From Batkoa obscura (lineage: Eukaryota; Entomophthoromycota; Entomophthoromycetes; Entomophthorales; Batkoaceae), in assembly GCA_030770535.1 (NCBI GenBank), contig JASVEC010000003.1, positions 682,001 to 746,000 on the forward strand: a stretch of DNA of 64,000 nt. Direction: 5' to 3'. Made by a program: the position numbers and the translations under genes. The notes beneath the pieces are model-generated. The model was not told the DNA's origin, did no database searches, and saw only the letters and a list, made by a program, of their open reading frames with translations. Shown piece after piece: positions 12,456 to 23,224 of this stretch. The first letter of the stretch is position 1, and each line of letters begins with the position of its first letter.

Positions 12456-12939
12456 TAGTGATAAGTAAAATAACAAAAACTAGAAAAAGTATTATGATCT
12501 GTTTTATTTATTTAGTATTAAATTATTACCAAAAGATGTATTTTTAATAACTGAGTTCAATTTTGATATTTGAATTTGTTAACCATAAAATTCAACTGAA
12601 GCTAAATAATACAGTGTTAACATGAGAAGAGGTTTCAAAAGATGAAACTCTTGCATAAATTTTGCTTTCTTACAGGTTTATCTAAATAAGTCAATCCGAA
12701 ACCGTGATATATCTTAATTTTTAAATAAAGTTCGAAACAATATATTATAAGGATTTTAAAATTTGTTAAATTTTGCATAGTATATATAATCTAATATAGA
12801 AAAAAATTATAAATTAAGAAATTAAGAAATAATAGTCAAATTTAAAAATTAAAAAAGTAATTAAAAGAAATATTTTGTAATTTTAAAACAATATATATAT
12901 ATATTTATATTTATGCAAAATTTAATTTGTTAAGATTTA

Positions 12940-13041
12940 TATGGGGATGTATTTTTTTGTTTAAAAATTTTACTAAATTTTTCCGCTCAAATAGCACTTA
13001 AAAAATGAAAAAATAATGAAACCAAAAAAAACATCCCCATA
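12940..13041 (+). mobile_element. Family-A MITE, forward copy
   Basis: TATGGGGATG ... ACATCCCCATA with perfect outer inverted repeats, and the interior CCGCTCAAATAGCACTT. One of the best-preserved copies, so probably among the youngest. Confidence 0.85.
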
Positions 13042-13644
13042 TAATTTTAACAATAATACTAATTTTAGCTTTTAATAGATAATTTATTTTTATATTAAAT
13101 ATTATTAATAATAAGAATTTTAGCTTTCAATAGTTATATTTATTAAGTATGCTTTTTTTTATTTAACGTTAAGTAATAGTATTTATCGATTTTTATTAAA
13201 TTGAAAATAAACTTTATTAAAAATTAATTAAATTTATCTGATATATTATTTTTACATTTATATAATATTTTGTATTATTATTGCACAATACTACTTTAAA
13301 GTTTTTTGCCCATTTTTTTTAATGACATTATATAATTTATCCAGGTTCTGGCTTACTTTTATATGACTAAACATTAAATATTTTTTATTATAAACTTTTT
13401 AATAAAACTTTTATATTTATTAAAAAAGTTTTTTTATATACATCATAAATAAATAAATAAAATATTAAAATTAAAGGTAAGTTGAAATTAATATTTGAAA
13501 GTAAGATAACATTCATTAGTTAATGCAAGTATTCATGTTATTTAGATTGAAAATCCAGATTTTATAAAGCAGTTAAATACTGTAAGATGAAATACCATAA
13601 GGTAAGTCACAATATTATAATCAAAATAGTGTTTATAGAATTTA

Positions 13645-13748
13645 TATGGGGATGTTTTTTTTGGTTTCATTATTTTTTCATTTTTTAAGTGCTATTTGAG
13701 TAGAAAGATTGTTAGTAAAATTCTTAAACAAAAAAATACATCACCATA
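13645..13748 (-). mobile_element. Family-A MITE, reverse copy
   Basis: TATGGGGATG at left, CATCACCATA at right, interior TTTTAAGTGCTATTTGAGTAG. Non-coding. Confidence 0.82.
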
Positions 13749-13969
13749 TTATCAATGATATGTTTTTTTATAACTTAGAACCATTTGTGTGGATTAGTTT
13801 TGAAGTTTTGATCCTAATAAATTTGGTAAGTTACTAATCTGGAAATTAGCTAATTTCATTAGATAAAACTCATCTATCAACCAATTAAATTTCTTTGAAA
13901 ATGTTACTTATATTTTTAAAATTTATAAGTTCCAACTATCATTTTTAAAATAAATAACAAAACAAAAAC

Positions 13970-15726
13970 ATGAGCTTACAAATTCATAAAGTAATAGGTA
14001 AGTAAAATTAAATAGAGAGTATAATTAAGATTTAATTTAATCAAATATTATTCTAGATGAAGCAACTAATATCAATGCAAAAGAAAGTTGGGAAGCATCG
14101 GATAGGATTGTTGATGCTATATTAGATAATGAAGTTAAGTAAGTAGAACTACATTTATATTAAAAGAAAGAGAAAAAACTAATGATCGGTGTCTATTATT
14201 TTTTTAAATATAAAATAGAAGTAGTGAAGTGATGCGAATAATATTATTGAAATTAAAAGATAAAGAAGAAAAAGTATCAAAGAACACATTTAATGTAAAT
14301 TGATTTATTATTATCATCTATTTAAAAAACATAAAAAAATCAAAAAAGAAAGAGTATTAATTCTATATTTAGCTTATAATGTATTTATTACATAACTGTG
14401 AAAATGAAGTGAAATCAGAAGTAATGAGTAATGAGTTTCAATTAACTTTATTAGATACTTATATAAAAAGAGTAAATCATTCATGTTGTATCCTATAGTA
14501 ATTATATAACTTTTTTATTTATCTATAGATAAAAGACATTGAATATAAAATTAAAATGATTGATATGATTCAAGGATTTATTAATGAAGCTAAAGATCAA
14601 AATTTAATTATTGCTTTAAAAAATACATTGAGTTTATTACAAGGTGTTCAAAGTAAGTTTTATTATCGTTTTACGTCCCTATTTTATTCAATTTATTTTT
14701 TATAGTGAAAAAGGTATAAACATTATGTGTAAATATATAACATGAAATAGTGATTAATGTAGTGTTTTATTATTAAAGTCAGAAGCAGATAAAAAAATTG
14801 ATGAATTAATACATCGCTTAATTGCTTATAGTAATAGTGATATGGCCATGCCAATTGAGTTAATGGAAATGGCAAGATATAGAATAATAATACTAAATTT
14901 AATTTATTAATATTTTCTATTAATTAGAAATCCCAACTAAAATATCAATTCCAAGTGAAAGCGAAGCATTCTTTTGAACCCCAAGAATTTGGAGAATTAA
15001 GATTTTTAAAAGATTCGATATTAAATATTATTGAATTAAGATATAATGATTGGTGGTTAGCCGAATTTAATGGGAAATATGGGTTTATTCCAGCTAATTA
15101 TGTGGTAAGACAATGGTCTATTTGTGTATTGATTTTATAATAATACTTTTCTAATTTTTTAGATAAAATACGAAAAAAATATTGAAAGTATTAATTATGG
15201 AGATAATATTAAAATTAAAATGGAGCCTAATGGAAATTCAAATTCAAATTCAATAGTATTTAATGGTTATAATATTATTAAAGAAGAAGTTAAAGAAGAA
15301 ACATCCAATTCATCCACATCTTTAACTAATGGTGATGATATTAATAATAAATCACAAGTTATTGATCAACTTCATTTGGAATTAAATACTTTTATTAATG
15401 ATAATAAAATGTTATCAAAATCTGAATTTGATAAATTGAAGGTAAATAGAATAATCAATTTGTTAAATAATCAATATTTTAATTAATGTTATTATATTGT
15501 ATAGATAAATTATGATATAGCTAGTTCCTGTAAACCAATAATATTAAATAAAATTAAACATCATCAGAAACAAATAGGTAAATAGAATTTAATATAAAGG
15601 TTTTAACAACGTTAATATTCTTATTAATCTTTTAAAATAGAAATTTTAATGAATTTAAATGAAAAATTAAGTAAAGTAAGATCTTCTTATGGTCATGTAG
15701 TAGACCGATTATCGCCTCCTTCTTGA
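13970..15726 (+). CDS. HSE1: ESCRT-0 subunit Hse1/STAM-like (VHS-SH3)
   Basis: Eleven exons: 13970-13997, 14057-14138, 14219-14294, 14373-14471, 14529-14652, 14706-14713, 14779-14871, 14928-15104, 15163-15441, 15505-15577, 15641-15726; all phases close to 374 residues. N-terminal VHS domain (from IDEATNINAKESWEASDRIV to about residue 140), SH3 domain at about 175-230 (KAKHSFEPQEFGELRFLKDS, then DWWLAEFNGKYGFIPANYV), and a C-terminal GAT/core helix region (ILMNLNEKLSKVRSSYGHVV). Hse1 pairs with Vps27 to sort ubiquitinated cargo at endosomes. Oddities: exon 6 is only 8 bases, and the intron at 14872-14927 begins GCAAGA, a GC-AG intron. I see no ubiquitin-interacting motif between VHS and SH3, where yeast Hse1 has one. 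Confidence 0.9.
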
Positions 15727-16207
15727 ATTTTTTTTATTGAGTTGAAAATGAGATTGGGGAAAAGTAGAGTATGGGAAGTAGAAGTTAATTAATTAAGAAT
15801 AAATAAGAGAACGGAAGTTTATTTATGGAAAGAAATATCTCAACAAAATACAGTATTTAATGAATAAAAGTATTTTAGTGGGATTCTATTTTGTATGAAT
15901 ATTTTCTTATTTTAATGTTTAAAAATACATATACATATATACAAGTATTTATATAATTGATTTTATCACCTAATTTAAAAACAATCGATTATTCCCGTTA
16001 TTGTTAATATCATAGCCAAAAATTTATAAAATTTGAATTTAATCATTGCTTTTTTTAAATTAGCTAATTTTCCATATCAGCCAATCAAATGGTGACGAAT
16101 TCATTTTCAAGATTGATAATTTCGAAACAAGAACTTCCAACTAATAATAATAATAATACACTTTCATCTTTTTAAAAAAAACAAAAACGTCAAAAAACAA
16201 GAAGAAT
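15727..16207. other. Intergenic, SEC7 5' region
   Basis: 3' flank of HSE1 and presumed promoter of the SEC7-type gene in 480 bases. A run of TAATAA repeats lies just upstream of the start. Nothing else recognised. Confidence 0.5.
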
Positions 16208-19200
16208 ATGGAAATCCTAGTACCAACAATAAAGAAGCTGCATGATGAAGCTATTTTAAAAAAAGAAAAGAAACTGGCTTCATTAACGAAATTGGCACTT
16301 GAGGACATGGAGCAAGTACAAAAGCGACGTATAGGAGGGGTGTCATTACCCCCACCACCTAGTGAGGTTGGAGAAGACGCTATTGAAAGTGAAAGTATAC
16401 GTGTAGAAGATATAGTCTCTATTGAAAACATTGGTGATCGATATTATAAATGTTATAAATTAGCATGTCAAAATTGGATGCCCATTAAAATTCAACAAAG
16501 TAGTTTAGAAGTGATACAAAAATTAACAGCCCATGGATTATTGTCTGGAGAAGAAAATTGGGAGTATCCAAAGAAAGAGGGAAGTAAAGAAATGAGAATT
16601 GAACTAGCATTGGCATTGAAAAATGGATTGAATCCATTTGATAGTAAATTTCATTGTGAAGAAGAGAATGGATTAGCTGCATTTGAGTTATTATGGCCAA
16701 ATGAGATACTCGAAAGTAAAGAGAATAAAGAAAACAAAAACAAAATAAATCCACAATATCAATATAAATTAATTGATGATTTAATCAATACCATATGCCA
16801 TTGTTATATTGGTTCTAAAACAGAAGAAGCTATTCAAGTATTAGTGGCACAAACATTATTAACTATCTTTGTTAATTCAGCTATTAAAATTCATGGAGTT
16901 ACTTTAATTAAAATGATTCAAACACTAATTAATATGACTGTTTATTCAACAAAACCAGTGATCCAAACTACAAGTAAAGCAATCTTAACACAGATGGTAA
17001 ATTTAGTCGTTTCTAGGATGGAAGAATGTAATCAAAAAATTAAAAATCAAAATGGAAAGTTGGAAATTAAGAAAGAAGAAAAAGAGGAGGGAAATGAAAA
17101 TAATAATACTAATCTACCAGAGATATCAGTGGAAAATGAAAGTATTAATATTAAAAATAAGAATTCCAAATTGGCGGATAAAAATTATTCCGTAATTGAA
17201 AATTTAATATTAGAAAAAGAAATGTTAGAAGAAGATGGTATATTAGTATTACATTTATTATGTCATTTATCGTTAGGATTCGATGCTACTATATTAAATG
17301 ATCAAGAATCAGCAATCTTAGCGGATTCTAGATGTCGTATGATAAGTTTAGAATTAATATTATCAATGTTAAACAATAGTGGAAGATTATTTCAAACAGA
17401 TTTAAGATTTTCACAAGTATTAAAAAGAAACTTATGTGTATCATTATCTAAAAATGGGATCTCCACCGATCCCACTACCTTTGAATTATCATTATCAATA
17501 TTTATTGTATTATTTTCATCTTTTAGAGCTACCTTAAAATCGGAAATTGAAGTATTATTTAAAGAAATTTATTTAAGATTAATTAATATGCAATCTTCAA
17601 CTTATTATCAAAAATCATTAATATTACAAGCTTTAATGAAAATTTGTAGAAATCCACAAGCTATTGTAGATATGTATGTTAATTATGATTGTAATATTGG
17701 TTCTTCTAGTATTTTTGAGAATATGATGGATTTATTAAGTAAAGTAGCTCAAGGTAGACAAACTAAAAATATACCTAATCAAAATAATAAAAAAGGAAGA
17801 ATCTTTAATGATAGTAATTCAACTAATGATATTTCAGAAGATCGTTGGTTAAAAGTTCGAGGTTTAAGATGTTTAGTTACTGTTTTAAATTCATTAGTAG
17901 AATGGAGTAAAGGTAATAATAATAATAATAATAATAATAAAACAATCGATTCTAGAGAAAATACACCAATTCAATCAATAACTGAAGTAGATGGATTACC
18001 AGTTGTTGTTAATAAAAATCATTTAGAACATGTTGGTAATTATGATTTATCTAATGCAAAAAGTAATAAATATTCAGAATCTAATGCAAATAGTGATGAT
18101 GATGATCCCTTAAAAATCCAACAAATTAGTAGTCAAAAACAATTATGGGTTCATGGAATTAATACATTTAATCAAAGTCCAAAAAAAGGATTAATCGAAT
18201 TACAAATGAATGGCTTTGTTACAGAAGATCCAAAAGATATAGCTAAATTTTTTTTAGAAACAAATGAATTAAGTAAACAAAGTATTGGTACTTATTTAGG
18301 GAGACCAGAAGAAAAAGCAATTCAAATAATGCATGCTTTTGTTGATCAATTTGATTTTTTTAAAATGTCCTTTGTGGATGCTTTAAGAGCTTTTGTTCAA
18401 TCTTTTAGATTACCTAAAGAAACTCAACAAATTGACCGAATATTAGAAAAATTTGCTGATCGATATTGTGAAACAAATCCAAAAGAATTTGAAAGTGCAG
18501 ATACAGCTTATGTATTAGCCTTTTCTGTTATGATGTTGAATACCGATCAACATAGTCAACAAGTTAAAAATCGAATGGATCAAATGATGTTTATACGAAA
18601 TAACAAAGGGATTAATAATGGCAAAGATTTAGAAGAAAGTTATTTAATTAATATCTTTGAAGATATTAAAAATAAAGAAATTATTATGGAAGAAGAACAT
18701 TTTAATAAAGATTTAAGTGGTCCAACTGAAAAATTAATAAGATATCATCAAGAAACTGCTTTTTTACAAAAGAAATTAGTATCTTTATTTCAAGGCCAAG
18801 ATTCAAGTAAACAATCGAATCTATTTTTATCAGCTACTCATTCCGATCATGTTAAACCAATGTTTGCTATTGCTTGGTATCCAGTAATTGCTGCTTTATC
18901 TAGAATATTTGAAGAAATTAATGATGTTAATAATGACAATTTAAGTGAAAGGGAAATTAATGAAGAATCAATTGAATTATGTTTAGAAGGTTTTTCAGGA
19001 GCAATAAGAATTAGTTGTTTATATTATATGGAAATTGAGAGAAACGCATTTATATCAGCACTAGTAAAATTTACATCAATTAATAAAATTGATTCAATGC
19101 GTCCAAAAAGTATTCAATGTATTAAAACATTAACTAATTTAGCTTATATTTATGGGGAATATTTAGATGAATCTTGGGAATTAATATTAGAAGCCATTTC

Positions 19201-21742
19201 TAGAATGGAACAATTACATTTATTTGGTGATCAATCTGAATCTCCATCAAGAATATCTTCAAGAGATAAAACAACATCAACACATACAAGAAGATCTTTA
19301 TCAATTGATGGTAAAGTAACTACATCAACAAGAAGATTAACAGGTGGACCTTTAGCTTTATCTCAAGATTTATCTTTAATTGAACAATTAAGATCTCAAC
19401 TTAATTTTAGTGAAAAGTTAAATGAATTAAGATCTCAATCTTTTTTAGTAGCAATTGATAAAATCTTTGGAAATTCAAGTAATTTTAATGGATTATCAAT
19501 TATTCATTTTTATCGAGCTATTTGTAATGTATCTTTACAAGAAGTAGATGAAGGGTATCCAGGAAGACCACGTACTTTTTCATTACATAAAATAGTGGAA
19601 ATAACTTATTATAATATGACACGTATAAGATTAGAATGGACACAAATTTGGAAAATATTAAGACCTTATTTTAATACCGTTGGTTGTCATGAAGATCATC
19701 ATGTAGCTGCGTTAGCTATTGATTCTTTAAGACAATTATCAATGAAATTTTTTGAACGATCTGAATTAAGTCAATTTCATACTCAACATGATTTTTTAAA
19801 ACCATTTGAACATATTTCTAGACATAATTTATCACCTAATATGCAAGATTTAATATTACAATCATTATCTCAAATGGTTACTGCTAAAGCATCTAATATT
19901 AAATCCGGTTGGAAATCGGTATTTTCAGTCTTAGGAAATTTAGCAGCTAATAATCCATCTTTATCTGTGTTAGCTGCTTCCTTTCAATTAGTTAAATTAG
20001 TATTTGAACAACATTTTTCTATTTTAGGGATTGGATTTGTGGATGGTGTCAATTGTTTAGTTTCATTTGGTATTAATAAAGTATCTAAAGATATTGCTTT
20101 AGAAGCAATTGAATTAATTCAACAATGTGTGGAACCTTTTCTTAAAGTTCAAGAAGAAACTAGTAATAATAATGAAATTAATAATAATAATAATAATAAT
20201 AACGAAATGATATCTCAAGATGATTTATTATTTTTAAGATGGTTTCCAGTGTTATCAAGTTTATCTAGAATTGTTATTGATGCTCATTTTGATACTTTAA
20301 GAGAAGAAAGTTTAATTCGATTGTTTGAAACATTAAAATTAAGTGGTAAATTATATTCACCTAATTTTTGGAACTCTATCTTAAGAAGTGTATTATTACC
20401 CATCTTTGATGATGTGAAATTAAAAGTCAAAAATAAGAGTAAAGAATCAGAAACTTGGGTTAAAGCATTAACTTTATTGATATCTTTATTTGAAGAATAT
20501 TATCATGATTTGGCCAATAATATAGAATTTTTAGAACAAATGTTTCATCTTATTGCTTCTACACTTAACTTTCATTTAGATGATAATTTAACAAAACATG
20601 GCTTGGCTATCTTTAAAGCTATTGTCATTGATAATTCAGCTAGATTTGAATTGGAATTATGGAATTTAATAACTAAATGTTTAAATGAATTTTTTGAAAT
20701 TACAACTCCTCATTATTTATTTGAAATTTTACCTGAAGGATTTGATGAAAATACACAAGAATCAATAGATGATAAACAAATAGATGATAAAAATGAAATG
20801 ATAAATCAAACTCATTTATCCAATAATGATATTTCATTTGAAAATGAATATGAAAAAGATGAAATTAATAATGAAAAAGATGAAATTAATGATGAAAAAG
20901 ATGAAATTAATAATGAAAAACAAGCAATAATTCAAGAAAATATTAAATTTATTAATGGTAAAAATAAGATAATAAGTCACGATAATAATTATGATAAATC
21001 AGAGGTAGATTTACAATCTGAATTATTAAAATGTCGAGTTCATTTATCGGTATTACATATGATACGAGAAATTGCACAATATTCTGATAAAGAAGAAGAA
21101 ATTCATAATAATAAAAACAAAAATTATAGTAATCCAATGATGAATATGCCACCAACCATTTCAAGACAATGGTTAAAATTGTTAAAAGGATCAGCTGAAT
21201 TTGCAGCTAGATTTAATGAACATAAACAATTAAGACACTATCTTTGGTCTAATAATCATGTAGCTCAATTACCTCATTTAATAAGACAAGAAACATCAGC
21301 ATTAAGTATTTATTTACAAATTGCCTATTCTTTATATACTAAATTTGGGGATTCTTATGATACTTTATTAAATGAAAGTAGTAATATAGAATTCAAGTTT
21401 CAATTCAAACCAATGTTCCCAGAATTGATACAAGAAAGTGAAAGAATTTTAATGTTGTTTATTGAATTAATTAAAGAACATTCAAATAAACAAAGAGATA
21501 TTGCTAATTGGTCTTATTTAGTAGCACAAATATTTAAAGATGTAGGGAATGTACCTTGGAATAAAAAAGAGAAGGAAGAAGAAGTATCTAATGATGGACA
21601 AGTTCAAGTGGAATATAATTTATTTTTACCTCATTTGAAATCTTTGTATTATCTTGCAGTCGATGTTTCTCTTACTGATAAAATGGAAGTTCGATTAGCA
21701 GTGAATCAATTTTTAAAAAAAGTAGGAAATGTTCTATTTTAA
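16208..21742 (+). CDS. SEC7: Sec7-type Arf guanine-nucleotide exchange factor (BIG/Sec7)
   Basis: Activates Arf1 at the trans-Golgi. One uninterrupted frame of 1,844 residues, the size of human BIG1/BIG2. Order: N-terminal DCB region; HUS region with the HUS-box core NYDC at 492-495; Sec7 domain about 645-835, where RLPKETQQIDRILEKFADRY contains the glutamic finger E738; then long HDS helical repeats (for example RTFSLHKIVEITYYNMTRIR). Low-complexity inserts of Asn and an acidic DEIN(N/D)EK repeat near 1550 sit between domains and come from AAT/GAT-rich codon runs. The lack of any intron is striking beside HSE1 and the RhoGAP gene, which have one about every 150 bases. Several minus-strand open frames inside are shadows. 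Confidence 0.97.
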   Translation: MEILVPTIKKLHDEAILKKEKKLASLTKLALEDMEQVQKRRIGGVSLPPPPSEVGEDAIESESIRVEDIVSIENIGDRYYKCYKLACQNWMPIKIQQSSLEVIQKLTAHGLLSGEENWEYPKKEGSKEMRIELALALKNGLNPFDSKFHCEEENGLAAFELLWPNEILESKENKENKNKINPQYQYKLIDDLINTICHCYIGSKTEEAIQVLVAQTLLTIFVNSAIKIHGVTLIKMIQTLINMTVYSTKPVIQTTSKAILTQMVNLVVSRMEECNQKIKNQNGKLEIKKEEKEEGNENNNTNLPEISVENESINIKNKNSKLADKNYSVIENLILEKEMLEEDGILVLHLLCHLSLGFDATILNDQESAILADSRCRMISLELILSMLNNSGRLFQTDLRFSQVLKRNLCVSLSKNGISTDPTTFELSLSIFIVLFSSFRATLKSEIEVLFKEIYLRLINMQSSTYYQKSLILQALMKICRNPQAIVDMYVNYDCNIGSSSIFENMMDLLSKVAQGRQTKNIPNQNNKKGRIFNDSNSTNDISEDRWLKVRGLRCLVTVLNSLVEWSKGNNNNNNNNKTIDSRENTPIQSITEVDGLPVVVNKNHLEHVGNYDLSNAKSNKYSESNANSDDDDPLKIQQISSQKQLWVHGINTFNQSPKKGLIELQMNGFVTEDPKDIAKFFLETNELSKQSIGTYLGRPEEKAIQIMHAFVDQFDFFKMSFVDALRAFVQSFRLPKETQQIDRILEKFADRYCETNPKEFESADTAYVLAFSVMMLNTDQHSQQVKNRMDQMMFIRNNKGINNGKDLEESYLINIFEDIKNKEIIMEEEHFNKDLSGPTEKLIRYHQETAFLQKKLVSLFQGQDSSKQSNLFLSATHSDHVKPMFAIAWYPVIAALSRIFEEINDVNNDNLSEREINEESIELCLEGFSGAIRISCLYYMEIERNAFISALVKFTSINKIDSMRPKSIQCIKTLTNLAYIYGEYLDESWELILEAISRMEQLHLFGDQSESPSRISSRDKTTSTHTRRSLSIDGKVTTSTRRLTGGPLALSQDLSLIEQLRSQLNFSEKLNELRSQSFLVAIDKIFGNSSNFNGLSIIHFYRAICNVSLQEVDEGYPGRPRTFSLHKIVEITYYNMTRIRLEWTQIWKILRPYFNTVGCHEDHHVAALAIDSLRQLSMKFFERSELSQFHTQHDFLKPFEHISRHNLSPNMQDLILQSLSQMVTAKASNIKSGWKSVFSVLGNLAANNPSLSVLAASFQLVKLVFEQHFSILGIGFVDGVNCLVSFGINKVSKDIALEAIELIQQCVEPFLKVQEETSNNNEINNNNNNNNEMISQDDLLFLRWFPVLSSLSRIVIDAHFDTLREESLIRLFETLKLSGKLYSPNFWNSILRSVLLPIFDDVKLKVKNKSKESETWVKALTLLISLFEEYYHDLANNIEFLEQMFHLIASTLNFHLDDNLTKHGLAIFKAIVIDNSARFELELWNLITKCLNEFFEITTPHYLFEILPEGFDENTQESIDDKQIDDKNEMINQTHLSNNDISFENEYEKDEINNEKDEINDEKDEINNEKQAIIQENIKFINGKNKIISHDNNYDKSEVDLQSELLKCRVHLSVLHMIREIAQYSDKEEEIHNNKNKNYSNPMMNMPPTISRQWLKLLKGSAEFAARFNEHKQLRHYLWSNNHVAQLPHLIRQETSALSIYLQIAYSLYTKFGDSYDTLLNESSNIEFKFQFKPMFPELIQESERILMLFIELIKEHSNKQRDIANWSYLVAQIFKDVGNVPWNKKEKEEEVSNDGQVQVEYNLFLPHLKSLYYLAVDVSLTDKMEVRLAVNQFLKKVGNVLF

Positions 21743-22091
21743 TTATAAGATTAAGTTAATGGAAAATATATGAATTTATAAAATATCATAATGAAGTATT
21801 CAGTTGAAAAATAAAATTTTATAATTATTATTTAATTTTTTATTGTTGATGGAAAACTTTAGTGTGATTTTATTTTATGAGTTAATTTGGACTTGTGTTT
21901 ATCCGATAGTTCTTATTATACTGGATAGACAGTAATAATATTCAAGTTTTAATATTATTAAAAGAACTCAAGTTTTTAATATTATTAAAAAAAGTGATTA
22001 ATTTTACTTATTTGATTTAAAATAAAAAGAATAAGAATATTTAAAGAATACTTATTTTTACTCCTTTATTTAAAATATTTATAAACCTTGA

Positions 22092-22131
<40 letters not shown>

Positions 22132-22618
22132 TTATTATTGATCAGTTAATGAATTGTATAATTGAGTTATTGATTTTTTTTAATTAATTTTAATATTTAG
22201 TTGAACTTTTATTTACTAACCATATTAAATGTTAGACATCTATCTTAAAACATTTTCAATATTTTTGAAAAAATGTAAAAACTTTTTTAAAAAAAATAAT
22301 AAATTTTATTATCATTCTAACATTTCAAAATGGGATTCAATCTTTATTTATAAAATCGAATTATTTTAACAATTATTCTAATCTTACATAAGCTTAGTAA
22401 AACAATATCAACTTCTAATCAATAAATGCTAGAACATGAATAAAAAAAATAGAATAAAAAAAAATATCTATTAATTCAGATGAAATAATTTATTAACTTA
22501 ATCAAAATTTAGTAACAAATAAATCAAAAAATAAGGTCTTAAATAAATTAATTAATAGAACCTTTAGTTCTATTGGCACAGCCTAATAAAACTAAAATAT
22601 TCTAAAAAATTTCATTCT
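21743..22618. other. Intergenic between convergent genes
   Basis: 3' flanks of SEC7 and the bZIP gene. Contains an ATT microsatellite at 22092-22131 and a local repeat of CAAGTTTTTAATATTATTAAAA-like sequence near 21942-21990. No gene. Confidence 0.5.
22092..22131. repeat. (ATT)n microsatellite
   Basis: About 13 uninterrupted ATT units in non-coding DNA; likely length-polymorphic. Confidence 0.9.
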
Positions 22619-23224
22619 TTAAGACCAAATTTTGGTTGATATATAAGTGTCTTCATCATCCGAAGTGGTAGAGGCTTTAAGTAAAGAATCGATGCCAGGG
22701 AGACGAAAGCATTCTTTATTAATTAAAGTAGTTTGATGTTGTACATTCAATTTATTTGATTTCTCGGCACAGCCAGTCATTTTGTAATTTGAATTATAAA
22801 AACCAAATTCTTCTTTTAATGGAGAACTTCCGCCTGAATGCGAAGATGGTATCAATGAAGTAGTTTCATTGATTGGTAATGAAGTTTGTAAACGTGAATT
22901 TAATTGCTGATTTTCTCTTTGTAATCGTAAGATCATATGGTTTTGGTCACTATTAATGATCTCTAAAGCATGTACTCTTTCCTCAAGATATCTTAAATGA
23001 TTTTCTTTACGTTCACGATATGCTCTTTGCGCTATACGGTTCTGTGCTAATCGTTTATTAGCTGGCTCCAAAGGACTGGGTTTACGGCCAGGTTTCGCCC
23101 TTACCTTATGGAGTGGCAAATTGAGTATATTTTGATGATAAGGTAAATGGAATGTCATTTCACTAGGTTGTTCAATAGTGGAAGTTGAGGTAGAGTAATG
23201 AGATAGGTTAATTTGAGATGTCAT
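22619..23224 (-). CDS. bZIP transcription factor, Yap/HapX-like
   Basis: Single exon of 201 residues. The basic region at 56-75 contains NKRLAQNRIAQRAYRERKEN, matching the fungal Yap-type N-x2-A-Q-x2-(F/Y)-R signature rather than the N-x2-A-A-x2-C-R of Gcn4. A GRKPS segment precedes it (46-50). The leucine zipper heptads fall at L80, L87, Q94, L101 and L108. Two cysteines near the C-terminus (CAEKS, ECFRL) could serve redox sensing as in Yap1/Pap1, but the domain is too short to be sure. Target process (oxidative, metal or iron stress) cannot be assigned. The protein is short for Yap1, so a minor Yap paralogue is likelier. Confidence 0.85.
   Translation of the reverse strand: MTSQINLSHYSTSTSTIEQPSEMTFHLPYHQNILNLPLHKVRAKPGRKPSPLEPANKRLAQNRIAQRAYRERKENHLRYLEERVHALEIINSDQNHMILRLQRENQQLNSRLQTSLPINETTSLIPSSHSGGSSPLKEEFGFYNSNYKMTGCAEKSNKLNVQHQTTLINKECFRLPGIDSLLKASTTSDDEDTYISTKIWS

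Larger units (their letters stand above)
12456..13969. other. Intergenic with two MITEs
   Basis: Very AT-rich spacer. Two family-A MITEs (12940-13041 forward, 13645-13748 reverse) lie about 600 bases apart in opposite orientation. No other gene seen beyond a possible first exon of the hypothetical gene. Confidence 0.5.

Noticed and set aside
16141-16431. Minus-strand open frame at the SEC7 start
   Set aside because: Antisense shadow of SEC7 coding sequence with unusual residue content.
17921-17942. Asn-codon run (AAT repeats) as a possible expansion locus
   Set aside because: Such runs occur in several genes here and follow from base composition.
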